From assembly GCA_947646735.1 (NCBI GenBank), contig CANTFK010000417.1, positions 34,486 to 98,485 on the forward strand: a stretch of DNA of 64,000 nucleotides, in the 5' to 3' direction. The stretch comes from Peronospora farinosa (lineage: Eukaryota; Oomycota; Peronosporomycetes; Peronosporales; Peronosporaceae). Numbering within the stretch: position 1 is the first letter of the stretch; each line of letters begins with the position of its first letter. Of the stretch, positions 21,008 through 32,179 are shown piece by piece. The position numbers and the translations under genes are program-made. The notes beneath the pieces were generated by a model. The model made no database searches. It worked only from the letters and a program-made list of their open reading frames with translations, and was not told where the DNA came from.

Positions 21008-22812
21008 CAACGTCACATTCAACATCGTGTCTCAACTTAAATAGACCGACATCTCATAGACGAAGCCATTACAAAGATGAGATTGAAATGTCTTAAAAGT
21101 CTTCATCCATTTCAACACGTGACAGCAAACGCACGAGTCGATTCCCACACTTTTTAAATTGATCCATTACCACCACCACCACTTCATCAACCAATTCACG
21201 CAAGCATGTTGAAGTCCAACGACCACACCGCCACTGTCAAGCGCGAATTCGCCTTGCTCGAAAATGTGCTCAACCAGACTGCAGACGATGCTGCCAGGTG
21301 CCTCAAGCTACTCAAGAAGAACCTCTCGGACTACGACAACCGCCATGGAAACTACTTTATCAACACGGCCACCTCGTTCATGCGGAATGACATGCGAACA
21401 GCAAAAGACATGGCATTCGACTTGAAGCACGTGGCACACCAGATCAACAAGAATCCGGAACCGTCCGAATTGAACATCGACTCGGCGCGTAATATGATGG
21501 ATGTTGTTGCCAAATCCATGGACGTCCTCAGCACGACAGCTCGTAACTATGACGAGAAGAACGGACGATCGAAAGGTGTTAAAGGCGTGATTGACAATGC
21601 CGTCGGCAAGAATGACAAGGAAAAACATGAAAAGGAAGGAGGTCTATTCGGTAAGGGTCACAGGAACATAGACGAGAAACACGTCGGTCATCTTGGCACG
21701 ATGGATGCCAACCACGACGGTGGTCTGCTCGGGAAAACGGACGGCCACCACCACCACGGCGGCGGCGTTTTCAGCAGCTCTGATACGGTCGAGCAGCTAG
21801 TCAAGACGACGTTGCACGACAACTTTAACGTCAGTGCACTGAGTCACCAGATCACAAATGCCGAGAAATCGTTGTCACCGTCGCCTTCATTCGTGGAACG
21901 CGTGAAAGAGGTGGTCCACGAGGTCAAAGACAAACTGAAGGGCGAAAAGTCAAGTCCGACGCACGGCGGTCATCACGGCAACAAGCACGTCGTGGCACCA
22001 TAAAAGGAGCAAGTGCTTGCTCGGAGAATGGCTCGAGTAAAAATGAAGAACGACATGCAATGATTTTGTGCTCATGTCCCAATCTACTTCTGGAAGAGGT
22101 AAGCGGTAGTAGTAGCTTTAAGTCATTCAACAAAGAATATGATTACGTTCACATCCCAGGTGTGTTACACGCTTCTCGAACGGGGTCATCATCACTCACA
22201 TTGTCAAATTCCTCATGTTACCTCCTGGAAGACACAAATATATTTGGCAATCCTTTCAAGTTTACATGACACCAACCATCATGTCAAGTTTCGTTTTGAA
22301 ATGATATGTAACAATCTCAATTACCTGACGACCGTGTTTACTACGTACTGGCGTTGGCTGTCATTACGACACCAACTAAATGAGTCGATCTTACAGTGCC
22401 CGCTGTAAAACAAAAGGACGGCTGTCTTTTCATCTGTATGCAGGTGCAAGTCAAACGATTCGTTTTCATCTCGTGGAAAAGCTCCGCCTTCGTTTTCCGT
22501 TCTGTATGTAAGTTGTAGAGGTCGATGGGGTACTCGGATGTGAATCTATTGCTACAATAGACAAACTACCGGATAGCCTTATGAGATCAACGTCAATATG
22601 AGTTCACCAAATGTGATCTCCAATTTGTCCGCTAGAAGTCGGCACGTCATGTATAAGGCTGTAGCGAGATCGAGACTTGTGTTGCCTCTCTCACGCAAGT
22701 TGATTGACTTCTTTGATTGAAGACACACACAAATCCAGCCGAGTCCAACACCAATAAATCTTCGATACTCAACGTTGTTATTCGTGACATCGGTGTGATA
22801 CATGTGGTATTA
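21008..22812. repeat. Right arm of giant inverted repeat (palindrome)
   Basis: This is the mirror of 17785-19790. It begins at the shared CAACGTCACATTCAAC and ends at the CCACATGTATCACACC block (in complement). It lacks about 200 bases present in the left arm near 18338-18545. Directly beyond it, from about 22880, the 5' fragment of the PI-PLC gene starts. Confidence 0.88.
21206..22003 (+). CDS. His-rich helical protein, palindrome copy 2 (family unknown)
   Basis: The 265-residue product is identical to that of 18794-19591 (-). It has the same helical N-terminal part, Gly/His/Lys/Asp-rich middle with HHHH, and amphipathic C-terminal helix ending in GHHGNKHVVAP. The upstream sequence (CACCACCACCACC run just before the ATG) is also shared, so both copies should have the same promoter over at least 200 bases. 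No signal peptide. If both are expressed, the palindrome doubles the dose of this protein. Confidence 0.75.
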   Translation: MLKSNDHTATVKREFALLENVLNQTADDAARCLKLLKKNLSDYDNRHGNYFINTATSFMRNDMRTAKDMAFDLKHVAHQINKNPEPSELNIDSARNMMDVVAKSMDVLSTTARNYDEKNGRSKGVKGVIDNAVGKNDKEKHEKEGGLFGKGHRNIDEKHVGHLGTMDANHDGGLLGKTDGHHHHGGGVFSSSDTVEQLVKTTLHDNFNVSALSHQITNAEKSLSPSPSFVERVKEVVHEVKDKLKGEKSSPTHGGHHGNKHVVAP

Positions 22813-22879
22813 TTGCCAAACTTATTTGTATCAATACACCATGTATACGTATGATCTAAATTACCTGAGTCTTGGCTAA

Positions 22880-23060
22880 ATTGGTGACGTCACGCGATCA
22901 AGCGGTGTCCTTCATCCTCTCCACCTCTATCCACACTTTTCACTATTCTACTCTTCAATGTCATTACTCGCTTAGCATTTTTCACGTCTTAGGCGATAGC
23001 AAATGTGTGATCGATCCAAGACCCACTGCGGCTTCTCAAAGTCCTTAACGGTTGCCGACA
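22880..23060 (+). pseudogene. 5' fragment of the PI-PLC X-domain gene
   Basis: This stretch is a diverged copy of about 55630-55790, the start of the intact PI-PLC gene. Shared blocks cover the segments encoding the VTSRNQVAS start, the hydrophobic leader and the TSQAIENVL junction. Several indels destroy the frame (a stop follows the leader). Only about 180 bases are present. It is clearly more diverged than the 3' fragment at 17291-17770, so it comes from an older event. Confidence 0.65.
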
Positions 23061-23417
23061 CACATAACAAGTCTGGCTTGTACATACACTTCATGGAAAC
23101 TTCCACAAAGTCTGGCGCTAAGGCCTGTTTACCTCAACCTCTTAGCGGCTCTACAGAGCTTATTTCTTTTTTAGCAGGGCACCCCACGCCTACTGGGAGT
23201 CGACGTTTTCCCTGCCATGCCCATTTTCCGGCTTAGAACGGGGTTACGGCTCTGCCGGTTCTGACGTTGCTTTCGAAACGGACAGCTTGGGTGGAGATGC
23301 CTTGTACATGTAACATCTATAAATATTACATTGCTGCTCTGCAGCTTGATCTTCACCTTCAGCATAGCTGAGGCCCATGGGCTCGGCCCTATTAAGTGAT
23401 CTCGACACATACCCATA
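23061..23417. other. Spacer before LTR relic
   Basis: No gene is recognisable; short frames only. The sequence does not resemble the flanks of the intact PI-PLC gene. Confidence 0.35.
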
Positions 23418-24020
23418 TTGTAACGGGCTGAAAGTTACACGGTTAGTTAAGTATCCGATACTTAACGAGAAGGCCTAAATGGGTACGACGTATCTTAGAC
23501 CTGCCACTTGGGTGTGACACATTAATGTGACCCACCCTCGTGAATGTGATATCCATGGATGGATTCACATTCAACGAGGATGACGCCAATTGGAACTGGG
23601 CGTCATGGTGACGCTTCAACAGACGTCATCAGCGAGCTTAAATATATTGTAAGCTCGCACGTAAGGATACGCTTCTAAAGAGACGCGTATCCAATCTTTG
23701 CATAATTAGCCAATCAGTAGTTAAACTTATATTTAGTTAAAATCTATTATATATAAGTCAGTCTTGAATCTACTAAACATCGCACACTGCGCACGAAAAG
23801 CTAAATAAGCTTCTGTGTGTCGTAAGTGTAGCTCTTGTCTTAGCAGTTCGTTGCGCGATTCGCTCCAAAGCGACCGACAACGGTTGGTACAGCGCTTCTT
23901 AGCACCCAACACCACCACCACCACTACGCGGAGGTAAGACGGTATAGCCGCTTCCTCGCGCTGCTTAAAGGTGTGCCCGCGTAGTACAGTGACAGATTCT
24001 TTACGTAGCACCCATCTACA
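23418..24020 (+). mobile_element. Probable solo LTR or LTR relic of a Gypsy element
   Basis: The stretch starts TGTAACGGGCTGAAAG and ends CATCTACA, so it has TG...CA ends. Its composition (GTGACGCTTCAACAG region, then a TATATAAGTCAGTCTTG promoter-like block and TCTTAGCAGTTCG) is typical of an oomycete Gypsy LTR. A TACGAAAGCGATCC block follows, where a primer-binding leader would be. No second LTR is found in the window, and the adjacent gag piece is inverted, so this is a relic. Boundaries are approximate. Confidence 0.5.
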
Positions 24021-24067
24021 CATATGTACGAAAGCGATCCACTTAAAGATGATTTAGGTATCCAAAG

Positions 24068-24330
24068 TTACGTTGAGCCCCTCTTCAAGGTCGAAGGTTG
24101 GGCACGGAAAGCTTTCCTACTGGGAATTCCAGTGCGGAGTCCTTCCATAATAATGGTCACCCGTACCTCCTCGGGAAGAAATTTCATATGCATAGCAGCG
24201 AGAAGAGTTTTGAGCTCATGGGCATAGTCAGATAATTCTTTCCTTCTTTGCCGGGTAGCTAAGAAGCGTGATCGCACGCGATAAGCCTGGTTAAGCGGTG
24301 CGAATACTCGGGATATCTGCTGCATTAGCG
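24068..24330 (-). pseudogene. Retrotransposon gag fragment (Gypsy type), inverted
   Basis: The minus-strand frame has the retrotrans_gag signature KELSDYAHELKTLLAAMHM then EEVRVTIIMEGLRTGIPS, a pattern common in oomycete Gypsy gag proteins. A frameshift occurs near 24090, where the expected FEEGLN continues in another frame. It points toward the LTR relic, the wrong orientation for that LTR, so the two are rearranged pieces. Confidence 0.65.
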
Positions 24331-25955
24331 AATTCTATGTGGGGAACGCGGCGTCTACAGACGCATCAAGGTTAAAGCCCATTCCCTGGACCTGTCATCA
24401 AGTTTGGGAATGTCCAAGCCAAAAAGTTGTTGACCAGATCTAAGCATGGCGGTGCTCATTGTCATTTCAACTTCGGCGAATCCAGAAAAGCAGATTTTTC
24501 CTTTTTTTGTTTTTCCTCAACGTGTTAACACTTAGGAGAAGAGGTAGAGCCTTTGGCTCTTTATTGGGCATCGGAATGTAGCGCAATGGCATAACCACGA
24601 TACATGGAATGGAATTGTCGGATCAGCGTGGTTTCGTAGCGCATAAAGGCCTCAACGCGTGCAGTAGGCACTTCCGAGCCTTGGGTCATAAGATGGTCAA
24701 TCTATTTAACCCCGACCAACGCTGTAGCGCGAAGTCGTTTCGCTTGAAAGAGGTGAGCGATACGCTTCATCCTTGCAAAGGATCTGTCACTTAGACTCAG
24801 GTGTAAGATTAACTACAAGTGCTATCAAGTGTGATGTAGTGATTGTCAAAAACGTCTATTGGTGCGACTGTTATTGTAAAAAAAACAATTTTCCGAGGTA
24901 GCCATCACAATTGAGCTAATAAATAAAAAATAAGTTCCTTCGTGTTTCGCCTTCGGTTTCAATTGTGGATTTCGCTTAGCTGAATGCCCGCAATTAATTC
25001 TCCAGAAGCCTCCCTGAGCTCAACAGCTTCCGTTCCTCACAAATCCTGTGATCTCACATCAAATAGGTACACGCCAGCGCTCTCGCGCTATTAAAGATCA
25101 CCGGGCGCATCTTACGACCAACTACTCTCAAATCCTGTGTCATAACACCAAAGGGTGAACGCCGGCGCTCTCGCGCCTATACAGGTCATCGGGCGCAGTG
25201 TACGCCCATCTACAAAACTTAGCGTGCCCTCGGCAGAGGCCCAACATCTCGTCGTTCGCCGAGACTTTCTTTTGCTAAAGACGCGATCAATGCCCCACCA
25301 GGGCCGACTTACATCTTGGCGTTTCCAGCGGTCGATACACCTACAAGCTATGACTCCTCAGGGTTCGACGGCGGTTATAATCCAGCCACATCAGGGACTT
25401 ATTTAAAACTGCACACGTGTCCATGACTTGTAATATTATGCTCTGTATTCAGTTATTTCTTATTCTACCACAGAGAGCCTTTTAAATGGCTCTGCTATTC
25501 CACTATCTCTTCTATACGTTTTTCTAGTGGAATAGACAGACGATGTGGTTATACCGCTATAATGGATTTGACAACTCGACGAGCTAAGACTTGACGACCA
25601 AATAGTGACTCGAAGACCGAAATGCGACTAGACGACTAATCATTCACCGACTAAAGACTTTACCTCTGAAAACTCGCTGTGGTTGAATTTTACCATACTA
25701 TAAAAAATTAAATAAGTGATATTCCTTACATCCTTTTTTTGCTACAGGAATATTCTTTACCTCACACCGGTGTAGCGGGACTACACAGCTCTTAAGTCAG
25801 AGTAAGACTTATGGCTAAAATTTACTTTGTCCTTCGGAACTAAGCAAACGACTTAAGATATTTACTCGTTATATAAAAAAAGGAGAGACTTTCAGCCAAC
25901 AAGCTAAGTAGTTCAGGATTCGGTAGGATTAAATGGAATTCGAATGGTCGAAGAT
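24331..25955. other. TE-derived gap without intact genes
   Basis: I see no gene. The stretch includes an imperfect duplicated block at 25036-25215, annotated separately. The rest is AT-rich (25400-25950) with no recognisable domain. Confidence 0.4.
25036..25215. repeat. Imperfect ~92-base tandem duplication
   Basis: Two consecutive blocks start CAAATCCTGTG and contain GCGCTCTCGCGC and CACCGGGCGCA or CATCGGGCGCA. They differ at many positions, so the duplication is old. No function is evident. Confidence 0.55.
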
Positions 25956-25989
25956 TGCTGGTGATATAGACTCTGCTCTGTATTTGTAT
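25956..25989 (+). mobile_element. Left piece of Copia C1 5' LTR, interrupted by Gypsy
   Basis: TGCTGGTGATATAGAC at 25956 aligns with the start of the Copia LTR read on the minus strand at 45918. The LTR continues on the far side of the 13.6 kb Gypsy, at 39599. The last four bases (GTAT, 25986-25989) are the target duplicated by the Gypsy insertion. Confidence 0.7.
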
Positions 25990-26269
25990 TGTGGTGAAGT
26001 CGATCAAGAAAAATTTGATCAACAATATCGAAAGTGATCATAATGTGGACCACTTACACGGCGGAAGTCATATTCTATGGATTATACTTGGCTATTGTAT
26101 GGGAGCGATCAAGATCTATCGATGAATGATCGCATAGTTTATACTTGGCTATTGTTTTGGAATGATAGTTTATCTGGATCGATCATGTGATGGCCACGGT
26201 TGTCCGAGGAGTACGCGGCGGTGATGACGATCAGGGTGGGAGATCGCTCGATCGCAATCGTCGATTGTG

Positions 26270-29130
26270 ATCAGCAAGGGTGATCGTCGATCGTGATCAA
26301 CAAGTGTGATCGACGATCGTAACCTCGATCCAGAAAGCCGATCGCGGGATGTAACTGGTTACAGATCGATCGTAACCTCGATCGACGGATCAAGATCGCG
26401 ATGGTTCGACGATCGTGATCGGCAAGGGTGATCGACGATCGTGACAAGTGTGATCGACGATCGTAACCTCGATCCAGAAAGCCGATCGCGGGATGTAACT
26501 GGTTACAGATCGATCGTAACCTCGATCGACGGATCAAGATCGCGATGGATCGACGATCGTGATCGGCAAGTGTGATCGACGATCGTAACCTCGATCTAGA
26601 AAGCCGATCGCGAGATGTAACTGGTTACAGATCGATCGTAACCTCGATCGACGGATCAAGATCGCGATGGATCGACGATCGTGATCGGCAAGTGTGATCG
26701 ACGATCGTAACCTCGATCTAGAAAGCCGATCGCGAGATGTAACTGGTTACAGATCGATCGTAACCTCGATCGACGGATCAAGATCGCGATGGATCGACGA
26801 TCGTGATCGGCAAGTGTGATCGACGATCGTGATAACAAGTGTGATCGACGATCGTAACCTCGATCTAGAAAGCCGATCGCGAGATGTAACTGGTTACAGA
26901 TCGATCGTAACCTCGATCGACGGATCAAGATCGCGATGGATCGACGATCGTGATCGGCAAGTGTGATCGACGATCGTGACAAGTGTGATCGACGATCGTA
27001 ACCTCGATCCAGAAAGCCGATCGCGGGATGTAACTGGTTACAGATCGATCGTAACCTCGATCGACGGATCAAGATCGCGATGGATCGACGATCGTGATCG
27101 GCAAGTGTGATCGACGATCGTAACCTCGATCTAGAAAGCCGATCGCGAGATGTAACTGGTTACAGATCGATCGTAACCTCGATCGACGGATCAAGATCGC
27201 GATGGATCGACGATCGTGATCGGCAAGTGTGATCGACGATCGTGACAAGTGTGATCGACGATCGTAACCTCGATCCAGAAAGCCGATCGCGAGATGTAAC
27301 TGGTTACAGATCGATCGTAACCTCGATCGACGGATCAAGATCGCGATGGATCGACGATCGTGATCGGCAAGTGTGATCGACGATCGTGTACAAGTGTGAT
27401 CGACGATCGTAACCTCGATCTAGAAAGCCGATCGCGAGATGTAACTGGTTACAGATCGATCGTAACCTCGATCGACGGATCAAGATCGCGATGGATCGAC
27501 GATCGTGATCGGCAAGTGTGATCGACGATCGTGACAAGTGTGATCGACGATCGTAACCTCGATCCAGAAAGCCGATCGCGAGATGTAACTGGTTACAGAT
27601 CGATCGTAACCTCGATCGACGGATCAAGATCGCGATGGATCGACGATCGTGATCGGCAAGTGTGATCGACGATCGTGACAAGTGTGATCGACGATCGTAA
27701 CCTCGATCTAGAAAGCCGATCGCGAGATGTAACTGGTTACAGATCGATCGTAACCTCGATCGACGGATCAAGATCGCGATGGATCGACGATCGTGATCGG
27801 CAAGTGTGATCGACGATCGTAACCTCGATCTAGAAAGCCGATCGCGAGATGTAACTGGTTACAGATCGATCGTAACCTCGATCGACGGATCAAGATCGCG
27901 ATGGATCGACGATCGTGATCGGCAAGTGTGATCGACGATCGTGACAAGTGTGATCGACGATCGTAACCTCGATCCAGAAAGCCGATCGCGGGATGTAACT
28001 GGTTACAGATCGATCGTAACCTCGATCGACGGATCAAGATCGCGATGGATCGACGATCGTGATCGGCAAGTGTGATCGACGATGTGACAAGTGTGATCGA
28101 CGATCGTAACCTCGATCTAGAAAGCCGATCGCGAGATGTAACTGGTTACAGATCGATCGTAACCTCGATCGACGGATCAAGATCGCGATGGATCGACGAT
28201 CGTGATCGGCAAGTGTGATCGACGATCGTAACCTCGATCTAGAAAGCCGATCGCGAGATGTAACTGGTTACAGATCGATCGTAACCTCGATCGACGGATC
28301 AAGATCGCGATGGATCGACGATCGTGATCGGCAAGTGTGATCGACGATCGTGACAAGTGTGATCGACGATCGTAACCTCGATCCAGAAAGCCGATCGCGG
28401 GATGTAACTGGTTACAGATCGATCGTAACCTCGATCGACGGATCAAGATCGCGATGGATCGACGATCGTGATCGGCAAGTGTGATCGACGATCGTAACCT
28501 CGATCTAGAAAGCCGATCGCGAGATGTAACTGGTTACAGATCGATCGTAACCTCGATCGACGGATCAAGATCGCGATGGATCGACGATCGTGATCGGCAA
28601 GTGTGATCGACGATCGTGACAAGTGTGATCGACGATCGTAACCTCGATCTAGAAAGCCGATCGCGAGATGTAACTGGTTACAGATCGATCGTAACCTCGA
28701 TCGACGGATCAAGATCGCGATGGATCGACGATCGTGATCGGCAAGTGTGATCGACGATCGTGACAAGTGTGATCGACGATCGTAACCTCGATCCAGAAAG
28801 CCGATCGCGGGATGTAACTGGTTACAGATCGATCGTAACCTCGATCGACGGATCAAGATCGCGATGGATCGACGATCGTGATCGGCAAGTGTGATCGACG
28901 ATCGTAACCTCGATCTAGAAAGCCGATCGCGGGATGTAACTGGTTACAGATCGATCGTAACCTCGATCGACGGATCAAGATCGCGATGGAACGACGATCG
29001 TGATCGGCAAGTGTGATCGACGATCGTGATACAAGTGTGATCGACGATCGTAACCTCGATCCAGAAAGCCGATCGCGGGATGTAACTGGTTACAGATCGA
29101 TCGTAACCTCGATCGACGGATCAAGATCGC
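26270..29130. repeat. GATC-rich minisatellite in the 5' LTR, 21 units
   Basis: The unit is 122 bases, or 144 bases when an extra 22-base GATC segment is present; the two lengths alternate irregularly. I count 21 copies of the diagnostic core TGTAACTGGTTACAG. One unit holds 12 GATC tetramers, several as CGATCG. The core has dyad symmetry (TGTAAC-TG-GTTACA). Units differ mainly by CTAGA versus CCAGA and CGAGATG versus CGGGATG. The repeated minus-strand open frames (up to 155 codons) are a by-product of the period and not genes. Confidence 0.95.
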
Positions 29131-29285
29131 GATGGTATCCGAAGTGGACCACATACCGAGATCTGATTTTCCTGAAAGAGACGACACGCGGCAGTAGGTA
29201 CTGTCATACAGATAGGCATAATCGTAGGATTTGGTATTTCATTGGTTAACATTAAACAGAGTTTCTTTTACTTCTAAGCACGCAC

Positions 29286-29340
29286 GCAGACTTCTCTTCC
29301 GGGCGGATAACTTTGGCCCCCGACGATCAAGAGCTTCTGC
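29286..29340 (+). other. Imperfect hairpin with conserved C-rich loop in Gypsy LTR
   Basis: GCAGACTTCTCTT (29286-29298) pairs imperfectly with AAGAGCTTCTGC (29329-29340). The loop reads TTCCGGGCGGAT then ACTTTGGCCCCCGA. The same block is at 39070-39124 in the 3' LTR. Closely similar loops sit in hairpins of the element B LTR. Confidence 0.6.
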
Positions 29341-29812
29341 TACGCTAAGACAAGCGATATCCCTGGATTGTTTGTCCAGGGATTACAAGAACTCTCAGCC
29401 CAAGCAAAAACCCCCTGCGATCGGACGCAGTATACAACGTAAAGGACAAGGCACAAGATCGAGACGGCTCAAGTGGTCAGAAGATCAAGTGAAATCAAGT
29501 GGATCAAGTATCTACATTTGGATAAGGCGGTCTCAAGGCAGACCAGGGTGACTCATAGAGCACCCCCCATACAACTTTCGATCGCGTGAGGATTTTCCAC
29601 GTGATCGACCCCCCGACCAATCCCCAACCCTGGTCAAGTTCAGCATCGACTCAAGTCCACCGAGAAGAGTGCAGCCCGCCCTACCGACGGGTACACAAGG
29701 TGAGGAAGGAAAGTTACACGGATACGGGGTACCCCCTCCGTTAGTCGGTCGTCTGGGCGCCAGTGGAGAGTCGGGATCACATCAGAAATTTTGTGATCGC
29801 CACTCCACCACA

Positions 29813-32179
29813 ATGGTGCGCGTGCCCGGATCTTCTGGTGACTCGGGATTTCACCGTGAGTCCCTGAGAGAAGATGTCAAGATCAAGACTGAACCTGGGA
29901 TTGAAGCGTCAGAGGCAGAGGGATCTCCGCAGACGCGTGAAGAAAAAGGATCCCCGGATCATCAGCGTTTTGGGAGGGGAGCAGATGAGCAGAAAACAAA
30001 AGAGGAAGATCGATCGCTCGATCTGAAAGAAAAACCTCTACCCCCTTCCCAGGTCCCTTCGGGGACCCCTGCGAATCACGTTGCAAAACGAGATTCGCGA
30101 GATGAAAATCTTTCAGTTAAAACTGAGAGAAATTCATCCAAAACCGCTCCTACAAAACCTAAGAAGAAAGAGTCGACGAATTCACAGGTGCGGATGAAGG
30201 CACCACGATCACAACTCGACGTTCGGACGAAGAAATCGGAAGATTGTGGTGTCCAAGGAAAAGAGTCGGCCGATCACGGATCGAAAACCGAAAGATCGAC
30301 GAACATGGAAGAATTGGAACGGTGTTTTCACCAGAAAGAACTAAAGACTTTGCTATCAAGCGATCCAGTTCTCAAGATATTGAAGCCAAAGCTAATCGGA
30401 TTATTGCAAGGACCGGTATCAGCTCCGGTAGAAACACCGAATCAATTGGAAGCAATTCGTCGTTTGTTGAAGTTACTCAAGGAAGCTGGATTCACCGCTA
30501 GAGCGTTTGATGCGCAAACATTGCTGGATTGTGATCATGATCAAGTAATTGAAGCAGGACGATCTTTGTTCGAGGCGTTAACCCCTCTCACTGGGAAGTA
30601 CCAAGCGATCGTGCCAGCCACTGAGACATATTAAACGGGCTCATCACAATATGCATCGGCAGAATCGGAGGCGGATTCAGGAGAATCAGTTCCCGTTCAA
30701 CGGATGTCGTTGGGACCGTCTGGTGCGGCGTTTATACGTGAAAGATCGACGCCGATCGAAATGGGAGCGAAATCGGCTGATGTACCTATGGTCCGAGAAA
30801 TGAATCCATTTGCATCAAATTAGCTGGATTCCTATTTTAAAGCAGCCATGAAGAAGTACGAAGACGATCAACGGATTTTAGCTCTACAAAATGCTAATCG
30901 ATCAAGGATCAACGCCACTCCTCAAATGATGAATATTCCAGACGTGGAGATGGAGTCAGTCGGATCGCGTCATAGTCGATCCAATATTGGCGATCCTCTG
31001 GATTTAGGACTCGAGGATCTAAGGCGACCGTTGGTGGCAGCTGCAGAAGCTATGCCAAGTGGTGGATTCACTACACAACGAATCCGAGTATCGGCGATCG
31101 CAGATTTAAAAGAGTTCACTGGGCGAGACAGAGACGAAGATCGAGCAAGAAGCTGGATCAGTAAAGTTAAATCTGCTTTCTTACGTGATCAAGCTCCTGA
31201 CAACGAAAAGTGTCTCGTATTTGGAGATCTGCTGACGGGACCAGCAAGAAACTGGTATAGCCAGCTGAGCCGATCGACTCGTCATCACTGGAAATCTCTA
31301 TTGGAAAGCTTCATGATACAATATGGAGGGTATGGTGTATCTGTTGGAAGACAATATTACCATGCAAGGAAACAATCGAATGAAACTCCATTGGAATATC
31401 TTTATCAATTAAATGTGGCAGCGATCAGAGCAAAAATTTTAATTCGAGAGAGAACGCCAGCTACCAGACGTGAACATGTGGAACATTTTATTGAGACACT
31501 GGATGATCGCGATCTGGCGAAACAGTTGACTTTATTACGTTTGGACGATGCTGACGACATGGAAGAAACTCTACGTGCGTATCAACGTATGGAGATTCGT
31601 CAAGGAAAGGCATCGATGGGATCCAATAAATTTCGTCAACGAGCCGCCCCTGCACCCGATCAAGCGTCATCGAAACCGGCTCGTGCAGTGAGAGCGATCC
31701 ATATAGAAAACGGTATCAGTGGATCAGAGTCGGAATCGAGTGGATCTGAAGTAGAAGTGGATCGACGCCGCGTATTTTCCGCGATGACGCATGCCCCAGC
31801 TGAAAGGCCGAGAGATTATCGCGATCGACAGAATGAAAGTGACAATCGTGATCGACAGAATGTGATCGACAATCGTGATCGACAGAATGTGATCGATCAA
31901 GGCAAAGGTCATGGTCACACTGACCAACCAAGAGCCTGCATTCATTGCGGATCGAAGAAACATGACGATCGTGGATGTTGGAAGCGTTTGACCTGTCAGA
32001 AATGTGGGCGCAAAGGACATCCTTCAAACAAGTGTTTTTTCGTGTGTAATGCCTGTGGAGAGATGCACGAAGGAGGAAAATGCCCGATGGAAGAATTTTA
32101 TAATCTAATTCGCCAATGGTACGTGCCGACCAAACACGCTGGGATGCTCCCGCCGAAGGCAGAGGAGATGTTAAACTAG
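29813..32179 (+). pseudogene. Gypsy gag with two in-frame stops
   Basis: One frame runs from the ATG that overlaps the PBS to 32179, broken by TAA at 30632 and TAG at 30821. The N-terminal part is charged and low-complexity (KTEPGIEASEAEG, KPLPPSQVPSG), then has a folded-looking block (FHQKELKTLLSSDPVLKILK) also found in element B. The core has retrotrans_gag features (EDRARSWISKVKSAF, LLTGPARNWYSQLS, TPLEYLYQLNVAAIRAK). Three CCHC-like knuckles end it: CIHCGSKKHDDRGC, CQKCGRKGHPSNKC and CNACGEMHEGGKC. Gag packages RNA in the particle. The segment after the second stop (from 30848) is open for 443 codons. Confidence 0.85.
29814..29831 (+). promoter_or_regulatory. Gypsy primer-binding site (tRNA 3' end complement)
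   Basis: TGGTGCGCGTGCCCGGAT follows the LTR after one base. It complements a tRNA 3' end that reads CGGGCACGCGCA plus CCA. The A before it creates an ATG that opens the gag frame. Some 13 bases downstream, GGGATTTCACCG, part of the longer tRNA-like tract seen in element B, recurs. Confidence 0.8.

Larger units (their letters stand above)
25990..29812 (+). repeat. Gypsy 5' LTR (expanded)
   Basis: The LTR runs from TGTGGTGAAG to CACCACA with 7-base terminal inverted repeats (TGTGGTG/CACCACA). It contains the minisatellite at 26270-29130, then a hairpin at 29286-29340 and a GATCACA/TGTGATC hairpin close to its 3' end. Outside the minisatellite it is nearly identical to the 3' LTR, so the insertion is young. 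Confidence 0.92.

Noticed and set aside
17785..22812. DNA transposon with long terminal inverted repeats
   Set aside because: The arms contain genes of the host-like family, no transposase is present and no target duplication is seen at the outer ends.
26271..28856. Series of open frames of 88-155 codons on the minus strand (MIRRSRLRSICNQLHPAIG)
   Set aside because: They repeat with the satellite period, and unit length alone keeps them open. No domain, no independent codon signal.
26270..29130. CRISPR-like array of regularly spaced repeats
   Set aside because: Units are tandem and almost identical over their full length with no unique spacers, and they lie inside a eukaryotic LTR. It is a minisatellite.
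29669..29812. Extension of gag upstream into the LTR (frame open from 29669)
   Set aside because: These codons are LTR sequence and would be upstream of, or overlap, the transcript leader. The ATG at the PBS is the more sensible start.
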